Positions 37,194-46,515 of a DNA stretch of 46,847 nt are shown here, piece by piece. How positions within the stretch are numbered: the stretch's first letter is position 1; each line of letters begins with the position of its first letter. Both the position numbers and the translations under genes were made by a program. The DNA comes from Cytophagaceae bacterium (GTDB lineage: Bacteria > Bacteroidota > Bacteroidia > Cytophagales > Cytophagaceae): NCBI GenBank assembly GCA_021151805.1, contig JAGKWN010000021.1, forward strand, positions 1 to 46,847. The letters are read 5' to 3'. The notes beneath the pieces are model-generated. The model was not told the DNA's origin. It was given only the letters and a program-made list of their open reading frames with translations, and did no database searches.

Positions 37194-37268
37194 CTTTAAT
37201 AAAACGGGATAATAAACTAATATTGTTAGTAATAATAATTGTGCAAAATTGAAAAAAAGATCCACTAT

Positions 37269-40043
37269 TTACTGATAGTGAACATTATATAATTCTTCAT
37301 ACTGATTCCATTCCGATTGATATTTTATGAGTATGCTTTTTAGTTTTTTGTTTGAATCGTATTGATAGTTAATCTTTTTATCGACAAAATAATTCATTTC
37401 ATCTGACCTTTTTGTATGAATATAATACTGTAATTGTCCTTCGGTACTATATTGGAATTCATATACAGAAGAACCCATTTGGTCTTGCATTTTGATCAAA
37501 TTACCTGATTTATCATATGTGTAATAATAACCTTCAATCAATATTGAAGTTGAGTTTGGAGTTACAATCTTTTTAATAAAAGTTGTATCGTGTATATAAT
37601 TCTGTTGCATTGATCCGCTTAACGATCCAATGAACAGTCCATCTTTATAAAATTTTTTCTCGTTTTCATTTCTTTTATCTATGTAGGTATAATTCGGTAA
37701 ATTGTAATAATGTGTGATGATAGCCTGTGTGTCACACGCATATTGGGAAGAAGAATCTATGACCATTTTTAAATTACCATTGCTATCAAAATACCAATCC
37801 GTGTTGCTGATAGCAGGGGGCTCATAATCATATTTAGTGAAAATTTTATTTACTCTGTTGAATTTTCCATTGGCTGCATAATGAAAATAGGTCTTCTCCC
37901 GATACTCGTTTGTGCTTTCTTTATAAATTAATTTTCGGTTTTTATTAAAAACATATTGATTCATCAAACGAATTTTATCTGAAATAGTAATGGTGTCTGC
38001 ATCTACATTTTTGAACAATTGAGAAGATATACCGTTGCTTATGAAATCTGCTAAATCTTCTTTTTCAAATAGATCCTGGTTTCTGTTCTGCACAGATGCT
38101 TGTTCCTTGGGAAATGCAAACATCCATTGAACCAGAGAATGTTTTGGATCAAGAAAAGGCTTGATTTCATTAAGTTCAATGTTTATATACGCATCTTCAT
38201 ACATGATATGATCATCATTACAAATATGGTAATCCGCAGGAAGCAACAAGTCGAAAGATTGTACACGAGGTAATAGTGTGATTTCTTTTAAAATACTGTT
38301 TTGCTGAAGTGAATCCAGATTTAATTGTTTCATTTTTTGAAGCAGGAAAATTTCAAAATCCTTTTTCCTCGCAGGGGCAATGATGGATGAGGGTGAAGCG
38401 ATTGTATTCGTTTTTAAATCCAGCAAATAAAATTCTCTCATTGATAGCGGTGTCTTTGATTCGTCTGTGTTTATAGTATAATTATATGCGTATTCGACTA
38501 CTAAATGATCTCCCAATAAAGTGATTGGTTGAATCGAAAGATCTTGCAGCCGATAATTCAAATGGTCTGTATTATAAGATAATTCACTAAACCCGTATGT
38601 TTTAGCAGGAGGAGGATAGTCGTATTCACATTCGTAACATTCTTCGGCATTTCTGTGAATCACCAATGCAGTATGATGTTTGAATTTCTTAATTAAATTT
38701 TCCAGGAATAGTTTATTATCTGACGGGTATGGTTTTTCTTTAAGTACTGCATTAAATGTTGCCGTATCAATTTCAGGAGCATTGGTTTCATAAATAGAAA
38801 GATACTTTAACGGGTGAATCTCTGTATTGTATTGCTCATCAACAACTGTATAGGCATGTTCTTTGACTTGTAGCTTTATATATTGCTGCGCCTTGTTCAG
38901 GAGAATTTCTATCAGGTTGTCAGGTTGATTTAATTTTTCTGAATGGTATCCGTAAACTTTCCATATGCTGTCAAGTTTGGGATTGGAAAGTAATGATGCA
39001 TATGTTGCATTGTATTTATTCCAGTAGTCAATACTTGTTTGAGAACGCCTGTTGGCTGTGTCAGCAATAAATTTAAAAAGTTGTCCGGAAGCATCATAAA
39101 CATTAATAGAATTAGCAGCAGGCGTATTACTGAATTTTGCTGCAATTTTTATTGCCCCGTTCTCAAAATGATTTAGTTTGAAAGATTCAGGGTTGAATTT
39201 ATCAGGCATACCTGTCATCCAATTCTGTTTATTGATGCTTGATTTAACAGAATCTATTTTTTTTCGTTCTAAAGGTGCTTCCCATTGAGGATAAAAGTTT
39301 GCGTAATAAAATAGCCGGGCAGGTTCTCCAAGAGCATCCCAGGAATATTGTACATTTGGAATTCCTCTTCTTTCATAATATGCCAGCGTTCCATCGGAAT
39401 AGAATCTTACAGTTTCAAGTTCGTTTATGATCAGGCTGCTTACATGGCCCGTTTCATACCAGTTGATGTATAAAAGTTCGGGAATAGAATAACTTTTTCT
39501 GTTTCCATTATCATAAAAGCCCTCAAAATAATTTCTGTTACTTAACTTTCGCGATAATATTTGGCCGTCCTTATTGTAAACGACCTGACTTTTTACTTTA
39601 TAATTTTTGTCATAATATGTTTCAGCGCAAAGCTTTCCATTTCTAAACATTTCCCTGAAATAATACTGGTACCGGGGATTATCATCGTCCGTACTTACAG
39701 TTATAATATCGTCCTGATTTTTTATTGATTTTCGTTCTTTGAATGTTTCAGGGTTTTTAAGAATAGATATAAAGTGCAGTGAGCCGTCCTGATAAAGGCC
39801 TTTCCACATGGTATAATAGCCGCATTCTTTTACCAAAATCGTGTCGGTATAATATCTGTCTTTACCTTGTTGACCAAATGGTACAACAAACCATTCACCA
39901 TAGCTATTGCCTTGGCGGAAAATTTTATAGATGGTATCTGTTTTTGCTGACGGAAATAATTCATCTTCAATATTTTTTTGTCCATAAGAGACAGAAAAAT
40001 TTGAAAAAATAAATAAGAGTATATAAATGAAAATTCTGATCAT
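37269..40043 (-). CDS. Large exported protein with YwqK/MORN- and YD-like short repeats
   Basis: I start the gene at the ATG at 40043. The longer frame begins only with TTG at 40139, and the protein from 40043 has a proper signal peptide (MIRIFIYILLFIFSNFSVSY, then GQ), giving 924 residues. Residues about 120-260 and 790-920 contain short units of the type 'Y..dG.l....y', as in YwqK or YD-repeat-like proteins (for example YNKDGQILSRK and YDKSGNLIKMQ). The centre (about 430-620) is not recognisable. No type IX C-terminal domain is evident. The gene stands alone between dinB and a divergent nitroreductase gene. Role unknown; a periplasmic or surface protein is likely. Confidence 0.7.
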   Translation of the reverse strand: MIRIFIYILLFIFSNFSVSYGQKNIEDELFPSAKTDTIYKIFRQGNSYGEWFVVPFGQQGKDRYYTDTILVKECGYYTMWKGLYQDGSLHFISILKNPETFKERKSIKNQDDIITVSTDDDNPRYQYYFREMFRNGKLCAETYYDKNYKVKSQVVYNKDGQILSRKLSNRNYFEGFYDNGNRKSYSIPELLYINWYETGHVSSLIINELETVRFYSDGTLAYYERRGIPNVQYSWDALGEPARLFYYANFYPQWEAPLERKKIDSVKSSINKQNWMTGMPDKFNPESFKLNHFENGAIKIAAKFSNTPAANSINVYDASGQLFKFIADTANRRSQTSIDYWNKYNATYASLLSNPKLDSIWKVYGYHSEKLNQPDNLIEILLNKAQQYIKLQVKEHAYTVVDEQYNTEIHPLKYLSIYETNAPEIDTATFNAVLKEKPYPSDNKLFLENLIKKFKHHTALVIHRNAEECYECEYDYPPPAKTYGFSELSYNTDHLNYRLQDLSIQPITLLGDHLVVEYAYNYTINTDESKTPLSMREFYLLDLKTNTIASPSSIIAPARKKDFEIFLLQKMKQLNLDSLQQNSILKEITLLPRVQSFDLLLPADYHICNDDHIMYEDAYINIELNEIKPFLDPKHSLVQWMFAFPKEQASVQNRNQDLFEKEDLADFISNGISSQLFKNVDADTITISDKIRLMNQYVFNKNRKLIYKESTNEYREKTYFHYAANGKFNRVNKIFTKYDYEPPAISNTDWYFDSNGNLKMVIDSSSQYACDTQAIITHYYNLPNYTYIDKRNENEKKFYKDGLFIGSLSGSMQQNYIHDTTFIKKIVTPNSTSILIEGYYYTYDKSGNLIKMQDQMGSSVYEFQYSTEGQLQYYIHTKRSDEMNYFVDKKINYQYDSNKKLKSILIKYQSEWNQYEELYNVHYQ

Positions 40044-40245
40044 ATTTTCTGATGACAAAAGTGATAGATGTATCTTCACAAGATACAAAAACTTTGCCAG
40101 CCAAAGGGATGGATTTTCTGAATGCGGTTGTTCAGACAATTCACATTCTGATTTGAAACAGATGATGGCTAATCCCAGGAAAGTTGTATCTTAAAGTAAT
40201 AGATTCCATGAATTGAATAATCATTTATAATCAGCCAATACTGCT

Positions 40246-40983
40246 ATGGATATAAACACTGAAAAGACCGCAAGTGAAGCAATCCGTTACCGACGTTCCG
40301 TACGGATTTTTAAAGAAGAGTCTTTAGATACTGAAAAAGTAAAAGAATGCATCCGCCTGGCAACGCTGGCGCCTAATAGCAGTAACATGCAGTTGTGGGA
40401 GTTTTATCATATTGTTTCGAATGACATGCTTCGACAGGTGAGTGCATTGTGTATGGATCAGAATGCTTCAAAAAACGCCAGAGAGATGGTTGTTTTTGTT
40501 GTGCGTAAAGATCTTTGGAAAAAAAGGGCAAAGGCCAATGCTGAAAATCGCAAGCGGTTGTTTGGCAATAAAGATTTCAAAGAATATACAAAAAGAGAAA
40601 AATCCGGGATCAATTATTTCACCAAAGTAATGCCTGTTTTATACATGGATTTCTTCGGAATATTGGGGTGTGTAAAATGGATCGTTGCTCAGGTCGCAGG
40701 CATATTCAGGCCCATGTACAGACAGGTCACTCAATCGGACATGCGGATTGTTGCTCATAAAAGTACCGCATTGGCTTGTGAGAATTTTATGATCAGCATG
40801 GCAGCTATTGGTTACGATACCTGTCCAATGGAAGGGTTGGATTCTTTACGGTTGAAGCGTTTGTTAAAGCTTCCTTACGGTGCAGAGATCAGCATGGTGA
40901 TCGCTTGTGGAATTCGTGTACCTGAAGGTATTTATTGGCCGCAGTACAGAGTTCCTTTTGAAGAAGTATATCATGCGAAATAA
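40246..40983 (+). CDS. Nitroreductase-family flavoprotein
   Basis: The 245-residue product has the nitroreductase N-terminal signature YRRSVRIFKEE (about 15-25) followed by LAPNSSNMQLWEF (about 40-52), which forms the FMN pocket, and a C-terminal IACGIRVPEGIYWPQYRVPF segment. Enzymes of this family use FMN and NAD(P)H to reduce nitro compounds, quinones or enones in the cytoplasm. A hydrophobic insert (about residues 130-160, PVLYMDFFGILGCVKWIVAQ) is longer than usual and could touch the membrane. The gene converges with the PorP/SprF-like gene (7-bp gap). Confidence 0.85.
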   Translation: MDINTEKTASEAIRYRRSVRIFKEESLDTEKVKECIRLATLAPNSSNMQLWEFYHIVSNDMLRQVSALCMDQNASKNAREMVVFVVRKDLWKKRAKANAENRKRLFGNKDFKEYTKREKSGINYFTKVMPVLYMDFFGILGCVKWIVAQVAGIFRPMYRQVTQSDMRIVAHKSTALACENFMISMAAIGYDTCPMEGLDSLRLKRLLKLPYGAEISMVIACGIRVPEGIYWPQYRVPFEEVYHAK

Positions 40984-40990
40984 ATTGTGG

Positions 40991-42151
40991 TCAGAAAAAC
41001 AGATCCGTTGTTATTTCAATGTTGTGGTAAGCGTTTTTTTGTAATTGAAGATTTGCTCCGCCGGTGAGCATGATTTTCATGAGGTCAGATTGATAACCAA
41101 TTGTTAAGCCATTGTAGATGCAGGAAATATATTTTGTATAACACACGCCAAATAGGATTTTTTTATATCTGAAATTTCCTGAAGCATGCGTATAGTTCAC
41201 TTGGGTTATATCAGCATTGCTCACATTATTTCTGTATGCTTCTCCTGAAACAGAAGATGGCAAAAGATTCAGGTAATGCCTGATACCAATGCCCAGTATG
41301 GGTGTACATGTAAAATCAGAATTTTTATTCAGGCTGAATGTATATCCTGCATGCACATTGGATTCAATCGTATATAGCGTTCTGTTTAAGGAAATGTTGG
41401 AAGTGCATTCTTCGTATGATGTTACGTTGCTGTATGCGTACTGCTGAATACCTTCCTGATAAGTATTAATTGAAAAAGTTGTTTTGGATAATAAAATAAA
41501 TTTTCCGCTGTTGAATTGAAAGCCCATGCCAATACGAATGAAGGTATTATTAAATTCGTATTTAGTATATTTTGAATGAACGGAATCTGATTGCAGTTTT
41601 TCTGCATCGGTATATGAAAATGTATTTGTAAAGTATTCTTTATAAGTAATATTCGTAATCGTTGAATAGTGTTCTTTTCCTGCTTCAGTAAACAGGGAAG
41701 GTGAGAATGTATATTTTATTTTCTTTGGAATGTTCTTATAGTAAATATTATATTTTGGAGCAACACAGATGCCGCCATATTGCTGGGTATTTTTTGTGTG
41801 AAATTTTTTATCTGAAATGTGTTCCGGGAAAAGTATTTTGCTGGCATCGGTAATCAGCTGTGAATTGTTTTTGTTATTGAGATAATAGATACCAAGACCT
41901 ACGTGCAGTTTTTTTGCCATTTGATCATAGCCAATAGCCATGGTACGTTGTGCATATTTCCCATTTCCGGTTTGGTTTAACCCGGCACTTATTCTTTTTT
42001 TATCTTTTGCACCGGCTAAGGAAGGATTGAGTTGTAAAGGCAATTGATTTATCTGGGCAAAATTCTGTGCTGTCACATCCTGTAAAGTTAGAATGAAGAA
42101 TACAATAAACAGCAATCTTTGTAAAGGTATTGAATAATTAAACAGATACAT
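40991..42151 (-). CDS. PorP/SprF-family outer-membrane protein (type IX secretion related)
   Basis: I start the gene at the ATG at 42151, which gives a signal peptide (MYLFNYSIPLQRLLFIVFFI, cut near TAQ-NF). The longer frame uses TTG at 42232 and adds an unlikely N-terminus. The mature protein opens with QINQLPLQLNPSLAGAKD, the 'NPA.AG' signature of the PorP/SprF family. It then consists of alternating amphipathic strands to the end (DLFF), as for an outer-membrane barrel. Members of this family help secrete or anchor type IX substrates. The gene is last in a cluster behind an ECF sigma factor, a putative anti-sigma factor and a lipoprotein. Confidence 0.82.
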   Translation of the reverse strand: MYLFNYSIPLQRLLFIVFFILTLQDVTAQNFAQINQLPLQLNPSLAGAKDKKRISAGLNQTGNGKYAQRTMAIGYDQMAKKLHVGLGIYYLNNKNNSQLITDASKILFPEHISDKKFHTKNTQQYGGICVAPKYNIYYKNIPKKIKYTFSPSLFTEAGKEHYSTITNITYKEYFTNTFSYTDAEKLQSDSVHSKYTKYEFNNTFIRIGMGFQFNSGKFILLSKTTFSINTYQEGIQQYAYSNVTSYEECTSNISLNRTLYTIESNVHAGYTFSLNKNSDFTCTPILGIGIRHYLNLLPSSVSGEAYRNNVSNADITQVNYTHASGNFRYKKILFGVCYTKYISCIYNGLTIGYQSDLMKIMLTGGANLQLQKNAYHNIEITTDLFF

Positions 42152-42228
42152 GGCAGCTGCATGTTTATAAAATGCAGTTGTCATGTATCTGTTAAGCTGG
42201 ATATAAGTTTGAATATAAATCAAGATTG

Positions 42229-43194
42229 TCAATAACGTATGATTGTTGTTAGGCCTCCCGGTATGGGAGAACCGCTCCGGGTATAATAATTGAAGCGACC
42301 GCTTATCCGGATCAGACGGTTATCCTGGTCGAATGTATAATCATTCTGAGATGGCGTCACTGCATCCTTGGAATAAACACAATACTGACGTGGCTCAGGA
42401 GTGATGTAATAATTTTTTTCCGGATAATCTTTATAACTACCCATATCAATGAACTTCTCCGCTACTTCATGTTGAAAATTGATCGTCTTATCAATACATA
42501 CAGGTCTCAGGGAATTATCATTATATACATATCCCCATTGATCAGCATATGGACTGCCAGGGCTTCTTACCCCAGTGTCATAATAAACTCCATTCGGAGT
42601 TTTAAAACAATGCTCAGGATTATACGGCGCATAACCATTTACTGCAGTGGAGTAGTAAAAATTATCCGGAGTTGGCTTGAAATAGTGAATAAAAACATAG
42701 TCATCAATGGCAATGCTATCAGTAACCGTATTAGTAGCGTCATATTTTAATACATATGCGACATTATTTTTAGCTGCATAGATGTATTCATATTTTGTTG
42801 CTTGTTGCGGATAAGCACTATTATGGCGCGAAACTGTTTCTATATTTCCGTCAAGGTTATAGGTTATCTCCGTTTTGTATTTTAACGTTCCGGCGGAGTA
42901 GTCTGTTGTTTCAATGACTTTGTTGCTTGAGTTGTATACATATAATGTTGAATCTTTTTGATCCGGATATATAGAATCGTATTGAATTACTTTCTTTAAA
43001 AGACCATCCGGATAGTAAGAAAATCTATAAACGGTTTGATTCTGATCGTTTGATTTAGTCATATAGACAAACGTAGGAAGCGTATTTACCGAATCAATAA
43101 TTGCTTCACCTGGAATCGGCTCAACAGATTCCTTTTTACATGATGTCAACAGACAAAATATTCCTAAAATAAAAAGTACATTTTTCATAATCAT
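42229..43194 (-). CDS. Lipoprotein of unknown function with YD-like repeats
   Basis: The 321-residue product carries a lipoprotein signal with lipobox LLTSC (Cys at about residue 18, followed by KKES). An ATG at 43188 gives the same mature protein and is an equally possible start. After the lipobox come strands with 'YDSIYPDQKDSTLYVYN' and 'YNLDGNIETVSR', which resemble YD-type repeats. It lies 78 bp after the putative anti-sigma gene, upstream of the PorP/SprF-like gene. It is probably in the outer membrane or facing the periplasm. Function unknown. Confidence 0.72.
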   Translation of the reverse strand: MIMKNVLFILGIFCLLTSCKKESVEPIPGEAIIDSVNTLPTFVYMTKSNDQNQTVYRFSYYPDGLLKKVIQYDSIYPDQKDSTLYVYNSSNKVIETTDYSAGTLKYKTEITYNLDGNIETVSRHNSAYPQQATKYEYIYAAKNNVAYVLKYDATNTVTDSIAIDDYVFIHYFKPTPDNFYYSTAVNGYAPYNPEHCFKTPNGVYYDTGVRSPGSPYADQWGYVYNDNSLRPVCIDKTINFQHEVAEKFIDMGSYKDYPEKNYYITPEPRQYCVYSKDAVTPSQNDYTFDQDNRLIRISGRFNYYTRSGSPIPGGLTTIIRY

Positions 43195-43272
43195 AGTTGG
43201 TTATTTTTTTCAACGGTTAGACAGTTGAGCAAATAAAAATGTTACAGGTAAAATTTATTTTTTGTGCAGATA

Positions 43273-44001
43273 TTAAAAATCCGGATTGGTCGGTATGAAT
43301 TTGTTTTCAGGTTTCAAACTTACTCCGGATTTATTTTTTGCTGGATTTTTTTTGTTTTTTACCTGAGTGTTGCTTTGCGTTACATTCGTTGTATGTTGTA
43401 TCGTATCCGTTTTTGAAATGCTCTTAGGTTTATCCTCAATGCCAGAGACTGGTATATAATCTTTGTTTGTTTTGAACATTGTATCAGCCATACGAATTCC
43501 AGCCGATGTTTTGTTTTCTATTGTTGCTGCAGGAGTTAATGATTGGGCCGCTTCATCGATAGTTACAGAACTGTGATTGGTATTCTGTATCGTTCGGTTG
43601 ACATTTGTTTCGGCTCCGGAGATTGAGGTTTCTTTTTTTTCTGATTGTTTAACAGAAGTTGAATGCAGAGATGGTGCAGTAACCGAAGTCGTTTTTGGAT
43701 TGAAGGTAAGTAGATAGGAGTAAAGTCCGATTACCAAAACCACAACACTACCGCTTATTGCAAACCATTTATTGCCATACCAGCTTACGGCATCCTTTTG
43801 CAATAACTGATTGGTAAGACCGTAGTTTTGTACAGAACCTTCTGTATGAAAATACGACTGGGCCCAGTGCGCAAAATCATTTTCATATTCAGGATGCTGG
43901 TGTATAAAATTCAATACCTCAGCTTTGTCTGTATCAGAAAGATTGCCTTCATGATATTCAAAAATGAAGTATTCAATATTTTCTTTCGTAATTTTCACCA
44001 T
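43273..44001 (-). CDS. Putative transmembrane anti-sigma factor
   Basis: The 242-residue product has an N-terminal cytoplasmic helical domain (ITKENIEYFIFEYHEGNLSD, about residues 4-55) typical of anti-sigma factors of Bacteroidota. One membrane helix follows at about residues 78-97 (WFAISGSVVVLVIGLYSYLL), then a long low-complexity Ser/Thr/Lys-rich periplasmic part. It starts 8 bp after the ECF sigma gene, in the usual sigma/anti-sigma order. No zinc-binding HxxxCxxC motif is seen. The role is inferred from position and topology. Confidence 0.75.
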   Translation of the reverse strand: MVKITKENIEYFIFEYHEGNLSDTDKAEVLNFIHQHPEYENDFAHWAQSYFHTEGSVQNYGLTNQLLQKDAVSWYGNKWFAISGSVVVLVIGLYSYLLTFNPKTTSVTAPSLHSTSVKQSEKKETSISGAETNVNRTIQNTNHSSVTIDEAAQSLTPAATIENKTSAGIRMADTMFKTNKDYIPVSGIEDKPKSISKTDTIQHTTNVTQSNTQVKNKKNPAKNKSGVSLKPENKFIPTNPDF

Positions 44002-44009
44002 GTTGAATG

Positions 44010-44489
44010 TTAAAGTACCAACCTAAGGTCGCCAATATATTCTTTGATTTTTTTTCTGGCACGGAACAAATACACCTTTACCTGTGATTCATTCAGCTGA
44101 AGAATTTTACCAATTTCTTCATAGCTGTAACCTTCATAATCTTTCAGCAGAATGATGGATTTTTGCTGCTCTGTCAATAACGACAAGGCGTCATGTAAGA
44201 CTTTTTTCAAATCCGGATTTTCCTGGTCGATGGAGATTTCAGGAATCCATTCATCTGAATAAAACCTGTTTTTTTGCTTCAGATAATCTATACTGAGCCT
44301 GTAGGCAGTTGTAAATAGCCAGGCCCTGACTTTGTCAAAATCAATTTTGTCCCGGTTTTCCCAAAGGCGTAAATAAGCTTCTTGGGTAATATCTTTGGCT
44401 GCCGTGCTGTCCTGTAATAGCTTGTCCACGAACCGGCAAACACGGTTGCTATAATCATGGACAGACTGGTTATAGAGTTTTGCAGACAT
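44010..44489 (-). CDS. ECF-type RNA polymerase sigma factor
   Basis: The 159-residue product has sigma region 2 (DITQEAYLRLWENRDKI, then VRAWLFTTAYRLSIDYLKQK, residues about 34-80) and sigma region 4 with a helix-turn-helix (YSYEEIGKILQLNESQVKVY, residues about 122-141). This is the two-domain make-up of the extracytoplasmic-function class. It is the first gene of a cluster with the putative anti-sigma factor, a lipoprotein and a PorP/SprF-like protein, so it may control surface or secretion genes. In Porphyromonas the ECF factor SigP regulates type IX secretion genes; whether this protein is its counterpart is open. Confidence 0.92.
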   Translation of the reverse strand: MSAKLYNQSVHDYSNRVCRFVDKLLQDSTAAKDITQEAYLRLWENRDKIDFDKVRAWLFTTAYRLSIDYLKQKNRFYSDEWIPEISIDQENPDLKKVLHDALSLLTEQQKSIILLKDYEGYSYEEIGKILQLNESQVKVYLFRARKKIKEYIGDLRLVL

Positions 44490-45000
44490 CAGATAAACGG
44501 CTAGCTATTCAGAATTTTGTGTATATATTTTATTGTGTATCCCATAAATTTAGAACCTGTATAGCTGGTCAGAGCAGTTTCTGACAGGGAAAATTGGTTA
44601 CCGGTGAGACTATTCAGTGCATAAAAATGTTACAGCAGTCAGAAAATTTTTTCGTTTTTACGGCTATAAAAATACAGATTTTGTTTGCAGTATAAACATA
44701 GACGGAGTAAAATTAGCAGGCAATTAGCCAGACAAATTTGATCGGGCGGACATAATCGCAGTAGTAAATAATGAGTGTTTTTATTGTTTTTGAGTAGTTA
44801 TAATTGTTTTATGTACAGATATTTACCTATATTTTAGTTGTATAATTTACATTATGTTAAATAAAAATTTATAAATCCCACCCCGGGGATTTAAATGTAT
44901 AATATGGAATTATTGGATTGTAATTGGAATGAGATTAATTGAAACTTGCTCGGCTTATCTCCGGGATTACAAAAAATAACAAAAAAAACGGAGCCTAAAC
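44490..45000. other. Non-coding stretch upstream of the ECF sigma operon
   Basis: This 511-bp gap holds no convincing gene on either strand. It must contain the sigma operon promoter; TAAATTTA about 60 bp before the start codon is one mismatch from TAnnTTTG. A 7-bp hairpin AAATCCC / GGGATTT with a GC-rich loop (44873-44892) stands out in AT-rich surroundings and might be an operator. Confidence 0.4.
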
Positions 45001-45527
45001 TTATATGTTTTCTACAGGACTATCCTGCCTTGCTCTGATCCGGCTCAAAGACACTGAAGTGATACCCAGATATGACGCAATGATATTTAACGGTATCCGA
45101 TTGATAATATTTGGCTGAAGCTCTATAAGTTCTTTGTATCGGTCTTCAGGTTTGATTTTAAGTAATTGTATTGTCCTTCTATTAAACGTCTGATCAAGGC
45201 CTGGTAAAATTTATCCTTTATATCTGCTCTTTCTGTCAAATACCGGTCAAATTCAGCTTTAGTTACAAAACACAATTCACAATTTTCAACTGTTTCGAAA
45301 TTATAGATGCTTTTCTCATTGAACATAAAACTTTCCACAGAAGTAACAAGCTTATTTTCAAAGAATAAATCTGTTGTAATTTCCTTGGATTTGTTTTTGC
45401 ACCATGCCCTTACGCTACCACGTTTAATTAAAAACATCTTATCCGTTACCGACCCTTCTGTAATTAAAAGCGTTTTTGCCGGAATACTAAATTCGTTTAC
45501 AAACAAATCATTGATAAAATCTTTCAT
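45001..45527 (-). pseudogene. Crp/Fnr-family regulator disrupted by a frameshift
   Basis: The first part (from the ATG at 45527; the longer frame starts only with TTG) encodes a cyclic-nucleotide-binding-like domain with IKRGSVRAWCKNKSKE. It then runs out of frame at about 45160-45176 and stops. Another frame from there to the TAA at 45001 encodes the missing end: KPEDRYKELIELQPNIINRI, then NIIASYLGITSVSLSRIR, the classic helix-turn-helix of Bacteroidota Crp/Fnr proteins. One added base would restore a protein of about 175 residues, close to the usual 190. So the gene has lost one base, or the sequence carries an error. As it stands the DNA-binding domain is not produced. Confidence 0.85.
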
Positions 45528-45766
45528 AGTAGTGGCCCCTTTTTCTTTTAAATTATACAAATATTGATAAAAATCATTGTTTATGTAATAATATTGAAAT
45601 GGGATTTTTTTAAATTCTGGTTGATTTCTTATTATAATGAAATGAAGTATTACTATGTGTCTGTTTCAATGCTTATTTGAGGTTTAAAGTTCAAACTTTT
45701 CGATTGAAAAAATATAAGTAATTACATGTAAGTACTTACCGCAGTGATGTAAGAAATATCAAAAAA

Positions 45767-45791
45767 AACGAGCTGCACAAGGCAGCTCGTT
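45767..45791 (-). terminator. Rho-independent terminator after the XRE regulator pair
   Basis: A 10-bp stem AACGAGCTGC / GCAGCTCGTT (45767-45776 with 45782-45791) with a 5-nt loop is followed on the minus strand by eight T residues (complement of 45761-45768). It ends the transcript of the small protein and the XRE protein. Confidence 0.85.
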
Positions 45792-45821
45792 TGAATTATT
45801 GTGTTTTTCAGATGTTACCGA

Positions 45822-46034
45822 TCAATAATCGTGATACATTTTAATCTGCTCATCCAGAAATTGAAGTCTTGCCTTGAGAATAATTACTTCTGTAGCGAGT
45901 GTTTTTTCCAGATTTGAAAGAAAATGAACAATATTATTATCCTGAACCTCAGCAAAGTATTTTCCTTTGATCTGAATAATCTTAGATGTTTTAGAATCGG
46001 ATGTTGAGATTTCAAAAATTTTATTGTTCATCAT
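45822..46034 (-). CDS. Small hypothetical protein paired with an XRE-type regulator
   Basis: A longer frame reaches back to a TTG at 46100 and would overlap the upstream gene by 56 bp. The ATG at 46034 avoids this and leaves a 10-bp gap, so I prefer it, giving 70 residues. The product has strands (IFEISTSDSKTSKIIQIKGK) and a C-terminal amphipathic helix (ATEVIILKARLQFLDEQIKM) that may be a coiled coil. No family is recognised. It sits directly behind an HTH protein and before a terminator, so a partner protein of that regulator is possible. Confidence 0.6.
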   Translation of the reverse strand: MMNNKIFEISTSDSKTSKIIQIKGKYFAEVQDNNIVHFLSNLEKTLATEVIILKARLQFLDEQIKMYHDY

Positions 46035-46044
46035 ACGGCATGTA

Positions 46045-46509
46045 TTAAGCAGATTTTGAAGATAATATATTTTCAGATCTTTCCTTGTAGAAATTAGCAA
46101 TTCTTTTCAGGTCCATTAATGAAGTTTCTGCCATTTCAGAAGATTTTTTGAAAGCCTGAATCGTCATGTCCTGTAACTTGATCATTGCTTGCATATTTTC
46201 CAATTCCTTTTCCAAAGATTTAATTTTCTCATGCAGTAAGCTCGAGTCTGAATTGTTTGCAAGTGAACTTGATGCTTCAACCTTGTTTACATACATAGGA
46301 CCTACACCTGAAACCAGCCAAACCATATTTAAGGTTGGTAATGCTTCCAGAATCTGGATAAGCTTATCAGTCCCGTATTTTCTGCCATTCAGAATGTTAT
46401 AGATCTGAGTACTTGAATTTCCGCTTTGACGTGCAAGCGTATTTGGTCGCATTCTTTCCGCCTCCAGAAAGACTCTTAACCTTTCGCCAATATTTGCTAA
46501 ACTTTTCAT
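46045..46509 (-). CDS. XRE-type helix-turn-helix protein with coiled-coil tail
   Basis: The 154-residue product has an N-terminal HTH domain (residues about 7-70): GERLRVFLEAERM, then TLARQSGNSSTQIYNILNGR, which is the recognition-helix region of the Cro/cI/XRE fold. Residues about 90-145 form a likely coiled coil (HEKIKSLEKELENMQAMIKL). No peptidase (S24) domain is present, so it is not a LexA/cI-type self-cleaving repressor. Two copies of a 10-bp repeat lie just upstream of the start and may be its own operators. The downstream small gene is probably co-transcribed. Confidence 0.85.
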   Translation of the reverse strand: MKSLANIGERLRVFLEAERMRPNTLARQSGNSSTQIYNILNGRKYGTDKLIQILEALPTLNMVWLVSGVGPMYVNKVEASSSLANNSDSSLLHEKIKSLEKELENMQAMIKLQDMTIQAFKKSSEMAETSLMDLKRIANFYKERSENILSSKSA

Positions 46510-46515
46510 GGATAA

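Noticed and set aside
40044..40139. Longer N-terminus of the exported 924-aa protein
   Set aside because: It would start at TTG and bury the signal peptide; the ATG at 40043 gives a normal signal peptide.
42152..42232. Longer N-terminus of the PorP/SprF-like protein with a 4-bp overlap to the lipoprotein gene
   Set aside because: It needs a TTG start and displaces the signal peptide; the overlap is then only apparent.
46035..46100. Longer form of the small gene that overlaps the XRE gene
   Set aside because: It requires TTG and a 56-bp overlap; the ATG at 46034 fits gene spacing better.
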